The position numbers were made by a program, and so were the translations under genes. 64,000 nt of DNA from Dyadobacter arcticus (GTDB taxonomy: Bacteria; Bacteroidota; Bacteroidia; Cytophagales; Spirosomataceae). Shown here one piece after another: positions 52,349 to 62,136 of this stretch. Below the pieces are notes generated by a model. It was not told the origin of the DNA, searched no databases, and was given only the letters and a program-made list of their open reading frames with translations. The number at the start of each line of letters is the position of its first letter. Position 1 is the stretch's first letter. The stretch is taken from the NCBI RefSeq assembly GCF_011762185.1, contig NZ_JAASQJ010000006.1, positions 1-64,000 of the forward strand, read 5' to 3'.

Positions 52349-52391
52349 GCCACGAATGCACCGCGCGGCGGACCGCGAATAGACACGAATG
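52349..52391. repeat. CACGAAT-type repeat overlapping the TonB receptor start
   Basis: AGCCACGAATGCAC (52348-52361) and GCGAATAGACACGAATG (52375-52391) resemble the repeated word seen at 573-637, with a GC-rich middle of CCGCGCGGCGG type between them. The last four bases include the start codon of the receptor gene (52389-52391), so the repeat is part of the gene's translation start region. Confidence 0.55.
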
Positions 52392-54779
52392 AGTAAACTA
52401 TACATTTTGCTTTTATTACTGACTACCTTAATACCAGGATTTTCACAGGGGGTAATGGTTACGGGGACGATTCGGGATTCGGCTAGTTTGGCGCCCTTGC
52501 CTGATGCGAGTATTATTGTGGATTATCGTCGCAATTGGTCGGCGGCGAAGATTGATAAGAAAGGGAATTTTTCTTTGGAGTTACCTTCCGGGGATCATGT
52601 GATTGTGATCCGGCATGTTGGCTATGAATCCTTTCGTAAATTTATTAAAGATGGGACGCAAATGGTTCATTTTGATGTACTTATGACCACTACTTCCAGT
52701 CAATTGGAAGAAGTGATCATTACGAGTAAGGGTTTTGATCAGACGATCCGGCAACCGATTTTAGGATCATTGCAGATCAATATCAAAACTTTGGAAAAGC
52801 TGCCCTCTGCATTTGGAGAGCTTGATATACTGCGCAGCCTGCAAATGCTGCCTGGCGTTTCCAGTGTGGGAGAAGCCTCAAACGGGGTTAATATCCGAGG
52901 TGGGACGACGGATCAAACGCTGATCTTATTGGACGACACGCCCATTTTCAATCCTACTCACATGTTTGGACTGTTTTCGGTTATTCCACCCAATACGGTT
53001 AATAATCTGGACTTATACAAAGGCAACGTTCCAGCGCGATTTGGCGGTAGGGTTGCTTCGGTGTTGGATATTTCTACCAAAAACCCGAATCTGGATAAAA
53101 TGAAAATATCGGGTGGGATTAGTCTCATTTCTAACAGGTTACTCATCGACGCACCGATTGTTAAAGACAAATTGGGCATCTACATTGCAGGCAGAGGCGC
53201 TTTTAATGATTTTATTCTGCCAAAACTGGACAAGCAGCTGACTAACATCCGCGCCCGGTTTGGCGAACTTTCGGCGAAATCGTTTTTTAAGATCAATAAC
53301 AAAAATACGCTGACCTGGATGGGTTATTACAGCGACGATTATTTCAAAACGGACTTGCTGACGAACCTACCTAATGTTGTTGGAAACGATACCTATTACA
53401 AACACATTACCACCAATTCGATGCTGCGCTGGCTGCATGTGATCTCGCCAAAACTGAATCTGCAAACCACCGCTATTTACGCAAAATACGCCCCTGACAT
53501 TGGAACATCAGAAAAGTCTACTGGTAATGTGGTCAAATTACGGTCGTCCACGGAGCAGCGACAGGTGAAATCCAATATTAACTACCAGCTTTCCAATCAC
53601 AAATTCGAAACCGGCCTGGTCGCGACGCAATATGTGATCAAACCTGGCACTTTGTATCCAGGTGCCAGTGAAAGTGTAAATTTAATCGCTACCCCAACCG
53701 AAAAAGCCAATGAATTGGCATGGTATGTCGACGATGAAATCAATTTCTCGAAGAAATTTGCCGTTTCCTTTGGCTTGCGCTATTCGTATTTTATGTCTGT
53801 GGGAAAGTCTGTCGTGCGGCATTATGTTGCTGGCCAGCCGCGGGATGAGTTTTCTGTGACAGATTCCACCATATTTGGTAAGGGAGAAGTTACCAAGGCT
53901 TACGGAGGCTTTGAGCCGAGATTAGGCGTGCGTTATGCATTGAGCGACCAGATTTCGCTTAAATTCGGTTATAATCTGATGCGGCAGTATATTCAGGTGG
54001 TTTCCAATACTGCCACGCCCATTCCGACTTCACGCTGGAAAACAAGCGATACGCACATCAAACCGCAGATCAGCAATTTGTTTACGGCCGGTTATTATCA
54101 GTCATTCAGCGATAACATTTACGAGGTTTCTCTGGAAGGTTATTATCGAAATGCTAATAATATCATTGACTACAAACCCGGCGCGGATTTCCTTTTGCAG
54201 CGCTTCCCTGAAACGCAATTGATCCAGGGAAGGAACAAATCGTATGGACTGGAAGCAATGTTGTCCAAAAAGAAAGGGATCACCAAAGGCTGGGCAAATT
54301 ACACTTATGCCCGGTCGCTCAACATTGTAGATAATGGCGCTGCATTGATCGAGCTGGTTAACCGGGGCGGCTGGTACCCAGCCAATTACGATAAGCCGCA
54401 TACATTCAATGCTTCATTAGATATTACCGTAGACACCCACAATTCATTTGGATTTACATTTGCATACAGCACGGGAAGGCCTTATACTGAGCCGATTGGA
54501 TTTATCAATTACCAGAATAATGTTTATCCGTTTTACGATAAGCGAAACAACAAACGTATTCCGGATTACCACAGACTGGATTTCGCGTGGAATATCTACA
54601 ATCCGAGCATGAAGAACAGGAGATGGCAGGGACATTGGACATTCTCTGTCTACAATGTATATGCCCGAAAAAATGCCTATTCTGTGTTTTTCAAAACAGA
54701 AAACGCGGTAACCAAGAGTTATAAGCTCAATATTTTCGCCGCTCCCATTGCGACCATAGCTTATAACTTTACTTTCTAA
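52389..54779 (+). CDS. TonB-dependent receptor paired with DUF4249
   Basis: This 796-residue receptor has a signal peptide (1-19), a carboxypeptidase-like domain (about 23-105), and a plug region (about 120-240) with GVSSVGEASNGVNIRGGTTDQTLILLDDTPIFNPTHMFGLFSVI. The barrel follows and ends PIATIAYNFTF. It belongs to the receptor group that follows DUF4249 lipoproteins. The ATG lies in a dispersed repeat, but the signal peptide begins right there, so the start is sound. Its stop is adjacent, with no spacer, to the convergent ASPIC/UnbV gene. Confidence 0.9.
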   Translation: MSKLYILLLLLTTLIPGFSQGVMVTGTIRDSASLAPLPDASIIVDYRRNWSAAKIDKKGNFSLELPSGDHVIVIRHVGYESFRKFIKDGTQMVHFDVLMTTTSSQLEEVIITSKGFDQTIRQPILGSLQINIKTLEKLPSAFGELDILRSLQMLPGVSSVGEASNGVNIRGGTTDQTLILLDDTPIFNPTHMFGLFSVIPPNTVNNLDLYKGNVPARFGGRVASVLDISTKNPNLDKMKISGGISLISNRLLIDAPIVKDKLGIYIAGRGAFNDFILPKLDKQLTNIRARFGELSAKSFFKINNKNTLTWMGYYSDDYFKTDLLTNLPNVVGNDTYYKHITTNSMLRWLHVISPKLNLQTTAIYAKYAPDIGTSEKSTGNVVKLRSSTEQRQVKSNINYQLSNHKFETGLVATQYVIKPGTLYPGASESVNLIATPTEKANELAWYVDDEINFSKKFAVSFGLRYSYFMSVGKSVVRHYVAGQPRDEFSVTDSTIFGKGEVTKAYGGFEPRLGVRYALSDQISLKFGYNLMRQYIQVVSNTATPIPTSRWKTSDTHIKPQISNLFTAGYYQSFSDNIYEVSLEGYYRNANNIIDYKPGADFLLQRFPETQLIQGRNKSYGLEAMLSKKKGITKGWANYTYARSLNIVDNGAALIELVNRGGWYPANYDKPHTFNASLDITVDTHNSFGFTFAYSTGRPYTEPIGFINYQNNVYPFYDKRNNKRIPDYHRLDFAWNIYNPSMKNRRWQGHWTFSVYNVYARKNAYSVFFKTENAVTKSYKLNIFAAPIATIAYNFTF

Positions 54780-57700
54780 TTATTTCTTCCGGCTAATCAC
54801 TACAAGCTTGTCGTCATTTCTGGCCGCAACAATTGCCTCACCATTTTTCAGCTTGATTTTCCGAAGCTTTTTTACCTGACCTTTTACCTGTAAACCGTTC
54901 AACGGTTCAGGCGTGAAATTGCAGTTGCCGCGATTGATAAGTACCGTTCCAAAGTCGCTGTCATAGCGACCCATTTGAATGTTGCAATTGTAAAAATTCC
55001 CCATAATCAGCACGTCCGGCAGTTTATCGCCATTCGCATCGATAATTTGTGCATCGTAAAATGGCGTCCATTGTGCTTTGAATGGCAATGCTTTTACCTG
55101 AAAATTCCCTTTGCCGTCATTGACCAGAACTGCATTTTGAAAATAATCAGCATATAAAACTTGGGCTTCTTTTAATTTCTCCTCCCCAAGCAAATCAGAC
55201 GTGCTGGCCTTGGCAAATTCGGTTGCATAAATGTACTTTTTACGGATCATCGGAATCTGCTTTTCCATTTCCAGCTTGGTCGGGAAAAGTACCTCCTGCG
55301 CATTCAGGTAATAAGTCAGGATCGGTTCCTTCCGGCCATTCCCGTCATAATCGTTGATATACGTTTTCACCGGCTGCTCGGTATTTGCTTTGAGTCGGCT
55401 GTTTAGTCCGAGGTTTCCGGCCAGGATGTCCACATCACCGTCCCCATCGAAGTCATACGGCATGACAAAATTCCACCAGCCTTTTTTATCGGTCAGCATT
55501 ATCTTGGAAAAAGACTTTCCATCGTTTTGCATGATACATATCCCATCCCATTCCAAAGCAAGCACCAAATCCTGATCGCCATCCTTGTCCATATCCGCCA
55601 GCTTCGCGTTTTTGACATATCCAATGGATAACAATTCCTTCCCATATTGTTGGGTAACATCCGTGAACTTGCCCAAGCCGTCATTTTTCAGCAAATGGGA
55701 CTTAGGTACCTCGCCATAATTCAGCGGAACGGCGCGACCGCCAATGAAAAGGTCGGTGATGCCATCGCCCGTGAAATCAAATGGGATAATGCAGGAAGCA
55801 GTCACAAAAATCTTTGAAAATGCATCTGATTTGACGGTTAAGTTGCCTTTTCCATCATTGAGATAAATTCGCGGCATCTGGAATTCGGAATTGTTGCCAT
55901 ATTCATTGCCTCCCGTTGCCACTATCAAATCCGGATGGTCATCTTTATTTACGTCCGTCCACTCCGCATCAACTTCCTCGTAAGTACTATCCTGTAAAAG
56001 AGCAGGTTGCAGGGATTCTTTGAAATTCCCTGCGGTGGTCTGGAGAAACAAATGGTTAGGCAGTTTCTTTGAAGAACCTACAAAAATATCTTCGAGTCCG
56101 TCGTGATTAATGTCAGCAATGGCAAGAGCCGGGCCGTCTGCGGTTACTTCGAACGGAATGAGTGAATTGCGGTCAAATTCGATGAAATTATTTTCCTCGT
56201 GGCGGACGTCGACGCCTAGTTTGGCGGCGATATCTTCATATGAATAGGATTTGCTTTGTTTGCTATCCTTGAATTTCTGATAGGCAAAAACAGGAAGATT
56301 TGCTTTATAAGAAATTGACATTGAATCCTTTAAATCAGTCGGTTTTAATATTTGATAATGGTTGTCCGGCCAGATGATTAGCATGGAATCCACTTCCGTT
56401 TTTTTCCCAAAACCAATGTTCAAAGGAATTTCCATGCTCGACTGAAAACCTCGGACTGGAAACTTTTCGAAGGATAATGTCTTATCTTTTTTGAATACCA
56501 GGCATTTGGTACCAATTGCATTCAAATTGCCAGGCGCTCCTTTGAGGTATAATCTTGTAAAATCGCTTTTAACAGCCTTTTTCTCACTCAGGTTTTCATA
56601 TACAAATGCCTTTTCATTGATGTTATTGGTCACAATGTCCATATCGCCATCATTATCGAGATCGGCATATACTGACCCATTGGAATAGGAGACTTTATCA
56701 TTGCGGATCACTCCGGCCAAATCCTTAAATGCTAAATCACCCTGATTGGAAAAAAACTTGTTCAACAGCTTGATTTCGGGCAGCTTATCCGCCAATCCAG
56801 GATCATTTTCGTCAAAATTCTGATTCCTGATTTTTTCCTGAACCACATCATCCGACACGAATTTAATGTAATCCGTATCATTCATCCGCTTAGGAATGCC
56901 ATTGGAAATGAAAAGGTCTTTTAACCCATCATTATCAAAATCGGAGAAAAGCGCCGCCCACGACCAGTCCGTCGCATGGATCCCCGCATACATTCCAATC
57001 TCGCTGAAAGTGCCGTTTCCGTTGTTGAATTGCAGGTTGTTTCTCGCAAACTGGTAATTATACCCCTGCCGGATCTTGTATTTAAAAATGCTATAAACAT
57101 CCTCTCCTTCCGATTTTTTCAAAATTTCATAATCAGAAGGCAGCATATCCAGCGACACGATTTCCGGGAAGACATCATTGTTGAGGTCCCCAATGTCCAC
57201 GCCCATCGAAAACTGACTGGTATGCATCAGCGACGAGTCCGTCATATCCCTGAAACCGCCATTTCTCTGGTTGATATAAAGGTAATCGTCCTCGTGAAAG
57301 TCGTTTCCAATGTACATATCCGGAAAGCCGTCGAAATTGATATCTCCTACGCCCAATCCCAGGCCATAACCTAATACAGAACTGTGAATACCGGACGTTT
57401 TAGTGATTTCTACATACTTTCCGCTGTCATTCCTGAAAAGTTTGTCGCCAGCCAGCGGGTGGTACGTATTTTCAAATAACGCCCGCCTACCGAATGTCCC
57501 GTTTTGATGTACCGAATGATTCAGCTGGAACATATCGAGGTCACCGTCCAGATCAAAATCGAAAAACATCGCCTGCGTGCCAAAAACGACCAGATCCATT
57601 CCGTATTCCTTTGATTTTTCGGCATAAACCGGAATGCCTTCTTTTGTAATTTCCTGACAAACAAAAAGCAGATTATGGCCCTTCATAGATTGAAAATCAC

Positions 57701-58106
57701 CGACCTGGCTGATGTAAATATCCAGCATGCCGTCCTGGTTGATATCCACAATCGATACCCCATTGGACCAGCCCTTGCCTCCTTTGAAATTGGCTTTATC
57801 GGTAACATCTTCAAACTTCAATCCCGACTTATTCAGATAAATCCGGTTGGATTCCTGATTCGCCGTGAAGCATAAGTCGACAAGCCCGTCATTATTCAGA
57901 TCACCCGCTCCAACGCCACCGCCATTGTAAAAATACATGTAGTAGAAAATGTTGAAATCCTTGGTTGGTTTGAGCGTATTGGAGAAGTCAATGCCCGTTT
58001 TTTCGGAGGTTAGTAAATCAAATTGATAATCCTGCAAAACCTTCTTTTTGGAACAGGAAAAGGCTGTCCAGCAAAGGATTAGAATAATCAGTTTATTGAA
58101 ATGCAT
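54780..58106 (-). CDS. FG-GAP/VCBS repeat lipoprotein with ASPIC/UnbV domain, copy A
   Basis: This 1108-residue protein is a lipoprotein with Cys18 in AFSC, then a long set of FG-GAP/VCBS repeats with D.N.DG.. calcium-binding-like loops (for example DLNNDGLVDL, DFDLDGDLDM, DFDGDGDVDI), and an ASPIC/UnbV segment (FPVRGFQSSMEIPLNIGFG..EVDSMLIIWPD). The repeats probably form one or two seven-bladed propellers on the cell surface. The frame opens at 58124 with TTG, but ATG 58106 fits the leader, so I use that. Function is unknown; neighbours are a paralogue, a small lipoprotein and SusD/SusC. Confidence 0.88.
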   Translation of the reverse strand: MHFNKLIILILCWTAFSCSKKKVLQDYQFDLLTSEKTGIDFSNTLKPTKDFNIFYYMYFYNGGGVGAGDLNNDGLVDLCFTANQESNRIYLNKSGLKFEDVTDKANFKGGKGWSNGVSIVDINQDGMLDIYISQVGDFQSMKGHNLLFVCQEITKEGIPVYAEKSKEYGMDLVVFGTQAMFFDFDLDGDLDMFQLNHSVHQNGTFGRRALFENTYHPLAGDKLFRNDSGKYVEITKTSGIHSSVLGYGLGLGVGDINFDGFPDMYIGNDFHEDDYLYINQRNGGFRDMTDSSLMHTSQFSMGVDIGDLNNDVFPEIVSLDMLPSDYEILKKSEGEDVYSIFKYKIRQGYNYQFARNNLQFNNGNGTFSEIGMYAGIHATDWSWAALFSDFDNDGLKDLFISNGIPKRMNDTDYIKFVSDDVVQEKIRNQNFDENDPGLADKLPEIKLLNKFFSNQGDLAFKDLAGVIRNDKVSYSNGSVYADLDNDGDMDIVTNNINEKAFVYENLSEKKAVKSDFTRLYLKGAPGNLNAIGTKCLVFKKDKTLSFEKFPVRGFQSSMEIPLNIGFGKKTEVDSMLIIWPDNHYQILKPTDLKDSMSISYKANLPVFAYQKFKDSKQSKSYSYEDIAAKLGVDVRHEENNFIEFDRNSLIPFEVTADGPALAIADINHDGLEDIFVGSSKKLPNHLFLQTTAGNFKESLQPALLQDSTYEEVDAEWTDVNKDDHPDLIVATGGNEYGNNSEFQMPRIYLNDGKGNLTVKSDAFSKIFVTASCIIPFDFTGDGITDLFIGGRAVPLNYGEVPKSHLLKNDGLGKFTDVTQQYGKELLSIGYVKNAKLADMDKDGDQDLVLALEWDGICIMQNDGKSFSKIMLTDKKGWWNFVMPYDFDGDGDVDILAGNLGLNSRLKANTEQPVKTYINDYDGNGRKEPILTYYLNAQEVLFPTKLEMEKQIPMIRKKYIYATEFAKASTSDLLGEEKLKEAQVLYADYFQNAVLVNDGKGNFQVKALPFKAQWTPFYDAQIIDANGDKLPDVLIMGNFYNCNIQMGRYDSDFGTVLINRGNCNFTPEPLNGLQVKGQVKKLRKIKLKNGEAIVAARNDDKLVVISRKK

Positions 58107-58136
58107 GGAAGGAATATTGAGCAAGATAATCGCAGT

Positions 58137-61100
58137 TTATTGCTTGTTGACTTTGAACAACACAGGTGCCGCATTGTTGACCAGATTGATCAGGTACGGT
58201 GCTCCTTGAATGGTGATCGGGCTGATCTGCTTTACTTCCCCATCAATCGCAAAGCCGCTTTGTTTACTCAACAGCACATCAAACTGCATATTACCTTTGT
58301 TAATGAGCACATTACCGCGGCAGGCATCCAAACTTCCAAGCTGCGGAATGAAATGGGTGAAATTTCCTCCTACAATCAAATCCGGCTTGCCGTCGTGGTT
58401 AACATCCTCGCTTTCGATGGCGTTCAGACACGATATCTGCACCATTTCGGGCAAAGGTGTCAACTTGAAATGCCCTTTTCCATCATTGACAGCAATGGCC
58501 GATTTCATATAATTGACCGTTTTCCGGACCGATGATTGCAACATATCTTCAGGAAACAAGTCTTGGACCGACTTGGTCGCATATTCAGAATGTTTAATGC
58601 CTTCTTTCTTCAAAAACGGAAACTGCGTTGTTAATTCGCGTTTGAGCAAAATCGGCATATCTTTCTCGTCAACTGTTTTGGACATTACCTTCTCAATCGT
58701 TCCGTTTTTATTGAAATCGTTGATCCAGATTTTTAGCGGAGACTCGGCATTTGCTTTCAACTGAAAATTTTCGCCCAGGTTTCCTAAAACAATATCCTGA
58801 TCGCCGTCTCCGTCCAGATCTGTGACTTTCAGACAGCCCCAAAAACCGGCAAATGATTCAAGCCCTGAGTTAGTTTTGACAAATTTGCCTCTGTTGTATT
58901 TAAAAATAACCGGCGCCATCCAGTCACCCGCAACAATCAATTCTTTGGATTTATCACCATCCAAATCTGCCCAGTAGGCGTCCCTTACCATGCCCAATCC
59001 CGTAAATTCAGGCGCAATAATTTTTCCAATTTCTTTAAAAATCCCTTTCCCGTCATTCTGGTACAAATAGCTTCTCGGGCTGGAACCATACTCGCGCGGA
59101 ACGCTGCGGCTACCCACAAATAAGTCGATATCGCCGTCCTGATCGTAATCGTTTGGCGCGATCACTGACGTATTCATCGCATTGGGCGGCAATGCGCGGG
59201 TATTGATCGTAAAATTCCCTTTTCCGTCGTTCAAATAAAGTCGGGTCGGCAGGTCGGGACTGCTTTTGAGCGTTTCGTTTCCGCCGCTTCCTACCACCAG
59301 GTCCAGGTCACCGTCCCCGTCTGCATCAAAAAAGGTAGCAGCGGTATCCTCAATATCGGCGAGATCAGAGAAAATCTTCTGAGGAAATTTTACAAAGCCG
59401 TTGCCTTTTTGCAGATAAAGCTGACTTCCCTGACCTTTCGCACCGCAAATAAAGATGTCCTCTTTTCCATCCCCATTCACATCACCGATAGCAGCTTTGG
59501 GCCCTTCCTCGGACAACATCATCGGAATATTCCGCTCATTGTAAAAATCCTCGTACTTGTTTTCCTTATGTGGCTCGAAACCCGTTTTAGCAACATTACT
59601 TAATAGCGAACCGCTTTTTGGTGTAGGTACCATAATTTCCCGATCAGTGTTTTTGATGGAAAAATTCAGCGTGGTATCCGCCTTCACCTTCACCACATTT
59701 GTCATTTTCCGGTTGGGCCAAATAATATGGATAGAATCAATGACATTGATCTTGCCTAAACCGATCGTGACCGGATATTCCGTGCTGGATTGGAAGCCCC
59801 GGGCCGGGTTAACCTGCTTGCTTAAAATTTCATTGCCTGCGTAGATCTCAATCTTGGATCCGATTGCATAGGTATTCATTCCCTCGCCGCTCAATTTGAG
59901 CTTGATGTAATGATTTTTCTCTTTCTGACCTTCTGATTTATTCCGATAAACGAAACAAGGCTGATTAACATTATTTACAACCAAATCCAGATCGCCATCA
60001 TTATCGAGATCGGCATAAGCTGCGCCGTTGGAAAATGATTTGGTACCAAAACCAAACTCTTCGCCCCGCTCTTTGAACTGCAGGTTACCCTCATTATGGA
60101 AGAAATTATTGGCGATGGGCGTCGAAGGCATTTTATCAATAATGTTCTGCATATTTTGCTTTTCCCCCGACATCACCATTTTCTGGGTTACCTCATTGGC
60201 AAAAAAGTCGATAAAATCCTGATCCAGGATGTCGTGGTAAATGCCGTTACTGACATATACATCGGTTTTGGAATCATTATCTGCATCAAAAAGCAATGCG
60301 CCCCAACTCCAATCGCTGGCCGCGATCCCCGAATAATTGGCGATCTCGCTGAATGTCCCATCCTGGTTATTCAATTGCAAACTGTTCTGCATGTATTGAT
60401 TGTAAAAACCCTTTTCCTTTTTCAGATTAAATAGGTAGTGATTTTCAAATGAAGTGGTGGTTTTGTAGCGGTATTCATCGCGGGGAAGCATATCTGTAAC
60501 AAATAGCTCGGGATAACCGTCATTGTTAATATCCGCCATATCCGCGCCCATGGAAGCCAGACTGGTGTGTTTTACGCGTTTTTCTAGCTCTTCCGAAAAA
60601 GTCCCATCTTTTTGGTTGATATATAAATAGTCTTTTTCGTAAAAGTCATTGCAAATGTAAATGTCCGGGTACTGATCGCCGTTAATATCGCCGACCGTAA
60701 TGCCCAGACCGAAACCGATCAGGCTCCCATAAATACCTGCTTCCTCGCTCACATCCACGAATTTGCCATTGTCGTTCCGCAGCAACTTGGCACCACCGCC
60801 TTTCAAAAAATCCTTTACAGGCCAGTCCTTTGCCCGCAGATTACGGTCGTTGGCGTAGTTAAGTGTATTTACAGGAATAAAACTATTGTTGAGAATGTAG
60901 GCATCCAGATCCCCGTCCAGATCGTAATCCAGAAAAGCTGCATGTGTAGTGTAACCCGTTTCGTCCAGACCGTATTTCTTGGCGGATTCGGTGAATGTAA
61001 GATCTCCGTTATTGATATATAGCGAATTACCTTGCTTATTGACAAACTTTTGATACCCGGCATTGCAAACATAAAGATCCAGCAGGTTATCACCATTCAC

Positions 61101-61478
61101 ATCCACCATTACTACACCTGTGCTCCATTTCGTGGGCTCACCCACGCCGGCTTTCGCAGTAATATCTTCAAACTTCCAATTGCCTTTATTGAGATACAAT
61201 TTATTCTCACCCATGTTGGCCGTAAAGTAAATGTCAGGCAAGCCATCATTATTGATATCGCCGATCGCGACTCCGCCGCCATTGTAGAAATTCCGGTAGT
61301 TGAAAATATTGATGTCTTCCCGATCCTCAATTTTATTCACAAAATCGATTCCGGTTTCGGATCCTTCCATTTCTTCAAACAGACCTGCTGGTTTATCTGT
61401 TTTCTGGCAGGAAAAGAAAAATAAGAGAAGGGTACTCATCATGCCCACAAAAGTGGGATTGAAATTTTTGATTGTCAT
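58137..61478 (-). CDS. FG-GAP/VCBS repeat lipoprotein with ASPIC/UnbV domain, copy B
   Basis: This 1113-residue paralogue of copy A has a lipobox with Cys24 in FFFSC, the same repeat layout (DINNDGLPDI, DYDLDGDLDA, DYDQDGDIDL) and an ASPIC/UnbV stretch (NPARGFQSSTEYPVTIGLG). The opening ...TGIDFVNKIEDREDINIFNYRNFYNGGGVAIGDINNDG matches copy A closely. Its ATG overlaps the stop of the upstream small lipoprotein by four bases. The two copies lie 30 bases apart. They probably act as a pair with the SusCD system, perhaps binding different parts of one ligand. Confidence 0.88.
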   Translation of the reverse strand: MTIKNFNPTFVGMMSTLLLFFFSCQKTDKPAGLFEEMEGSETGIDFVNKIEDREDINIFNYRNFYNGGGVAIGDINNDGLPDIYFTANMGENKLYLNKGNWKFEDITAKAGVGEPTKWSTGVVMVDVNGDNLLDLYVCNAGYQKFVNKQGNSLYINNGDLTFTESAKKYGLDETGYTTHAAFLDYDLDGDLDAYILNNSFIPVNTLNYANDRNLRAKDWPVKDFLKGGGAKLLRNDNGKFVDVSEEAGIYGSLIGFGLGITVGDINGDQYPDIYICNDFYEKDYLYINQKDGTFSEELEKRVKHTSLASMGADMADINNDGYPELFVTDMLPRDEYRYKTTTSFENHYLFNLKKEKGFYNQYMQNSLQLNNQDGTFSEIANYSGIAASDWSWGALLFDADNDSKTDVYVSNGIYHDILDQDFIDFFANEVTQKMVMSGEKQNMQNIIDKMPSTPIANNFFHNEGNLQFKERGEEFGFGTKSFSNGAAYADLDNDGDLDLVVNNVNQPCFVYRNKSEGQKEKNHYIKLKLSGEGMNTYAIGSKIEIYAGNEILSKQVNPARGFQSSTEYPVTIGLGKINVIDSIHIIWPNRKMTNVVKVKADTTLNFSIKNTDREIMVPTPKSGSLLSNVAKTGFEPHKENKYEDFYNERNIPMMLSEEGPKAAIGDVNGDGKEDIFICGAKGQGSQLYLQKGNGFVKFPQKIFSDLADIEDTAATFFDADGDGDLDLVVGSGGNETLKSSPDLPTRLYLNDGKGNFTINTRALPPNAMNTSVIAPNDYDQDGDIDLFVGSRSVPREYGSSPRSYLYQNDGKGIFKEIGKIIAPEFTGLGMVRDAYWADLDGDKSKELIVAGDWMAPVIFKYNRGKFVKTNSGLESFAGFWGCLKVTDLDGDGDQDIVLGNLGENFQLKANAESPLKIWINDFNKNGTIEKVMSKTVDEKDMPILLKRELTTQFPFLKKEGIKHSEYATKSVQDLFPEDMLQSSVRKTVNYMKSAIAVNDGKGHFKLTPLPEMVQISCLNAIESEDVNHDGKPDLIVGGNFTHFIPQLGSLDACRGNVLINKGNMQFDVLLSKQSGFAIDGEVKQISPITIQGAPYLINLVNNAAPVLFKVNKQ

Positions 61479-62068
61479 TTTTTCGTCGAGGAGCTGAAAG
61501 CTTCCTTTTCAGTGATATTTGCCAAACTGAAGGCAGGTTTTTTATAAATAATTAATCCGTCCAAAGGCAGATATTTGTCGGGTTGTTGAAAGTCACTGTA
61601 CCTGCCTACTTTGCCAGTCAGTTTAAATACAATTTGATCCTTTGAGTATTCGAGAGCTTCAATATTTCCGTCCGCCATCATATAACCTTCGCCAATCATT
61701 TTCTGAACATCTACAATCTTGCCCATTTTCACATTTGTACTCACCAGATTGTTTGCATTGATATTGTCCTCGATAGGGTTGCCAGCATACCACTTTGCCT
61801 TGCCCAGGTTCAGGATCGTTTTTCCCTCAAACTGATCCATCAATGTCATGTTGAGGGCCTGGTCCGATAGCAGTAATTGTCCTGTAAAAACGCTTTCCGG
61901 GGCATAAAATTCTTTCCCGTCAATCTTTATCAGGATCTTGGCCTGGTTATCTTTCAGTGATTGAAGAATCTGCTCGGTTTGCGCGTCAGTTGTCTTCTTC
62001 TTTTGGCAGGAGCTTATGGTGAAAGCCATTACTCCAATTGCCAGCAATGTTGTTACTAAATGCTTCAT
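61475..62068 (-). CDS. Small lipoprotein of a SusCD/CRTAC1-type operon
   Basis: This 197-residue protein has a lipobox with Cys21 (TISSC) and a mature domain rich in beta-strand segments (KILIKIDGKEFYAPE, KTILNLGKAKWYAGN, GKVGRYSDFQQ). No family is recognised. It overlaps the ASPIC/UnbV copy B start by four bases and lies 68 bases after susD across a strong hairpin, so it belongs with the repeat lipoproteins and may be expressed at a different level from SusCD. Function is unknown, though a surface adaptor role is likely. Confidence 0.7.
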   Translation of the reverse strand: MKHLVTTLLAIGVMAFTISSCQKKKTTDAQTEQILQSLKDNQAKILIKIDGKEFYAPESVFTGQLLLSDQALNMTLMDQFEGKTILNLGKAKWYAGNPIEDNINANNLVSTNVKMGKIVDVQKMIGEGYMMADGNIEALEYSKDQIVFKLTGKVGRYSDFQQPDKYLPLDGLIIYKKPAFSLANITEKEAFSSSTKK

Positions 62069-62083
62069 CTAATGGGTAAAAAA

Positions 62084-62116
62084 ACAAAAATGCTCGAAGG
62101 CATCGAGCATTTTTGT
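62084..62116 (-). terminator. Hairpin between susD and the small lipoprotein gene
   Basis: A perfect 14-bp stem (62084-62097 with 62103-62116) with a five-base loop and flanking A and T runs lies 20 bases after the susD stop on the minus strand. It could end SusCD transcription or act as a partial terminator to set the level of the downstream lipoproteins. Confidence 0.85.
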
Positions 62117-62136
62117 CAATAAAAAAGTTTTTAAAA

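Noticed and set aside
54777-54782. Zero-spacing convergent stops as evidence of a rearrangement
   Set aside because: Both proteins end in normal family-like C termini, so this is only tight packing.
56976-61424. Several plus-strand frames of 100-130 residues opposite the ASPIC/UnbV genes
   Set aside because: They mirror the DxDxDG repeat codons on the other strand and are not convincing as genes.
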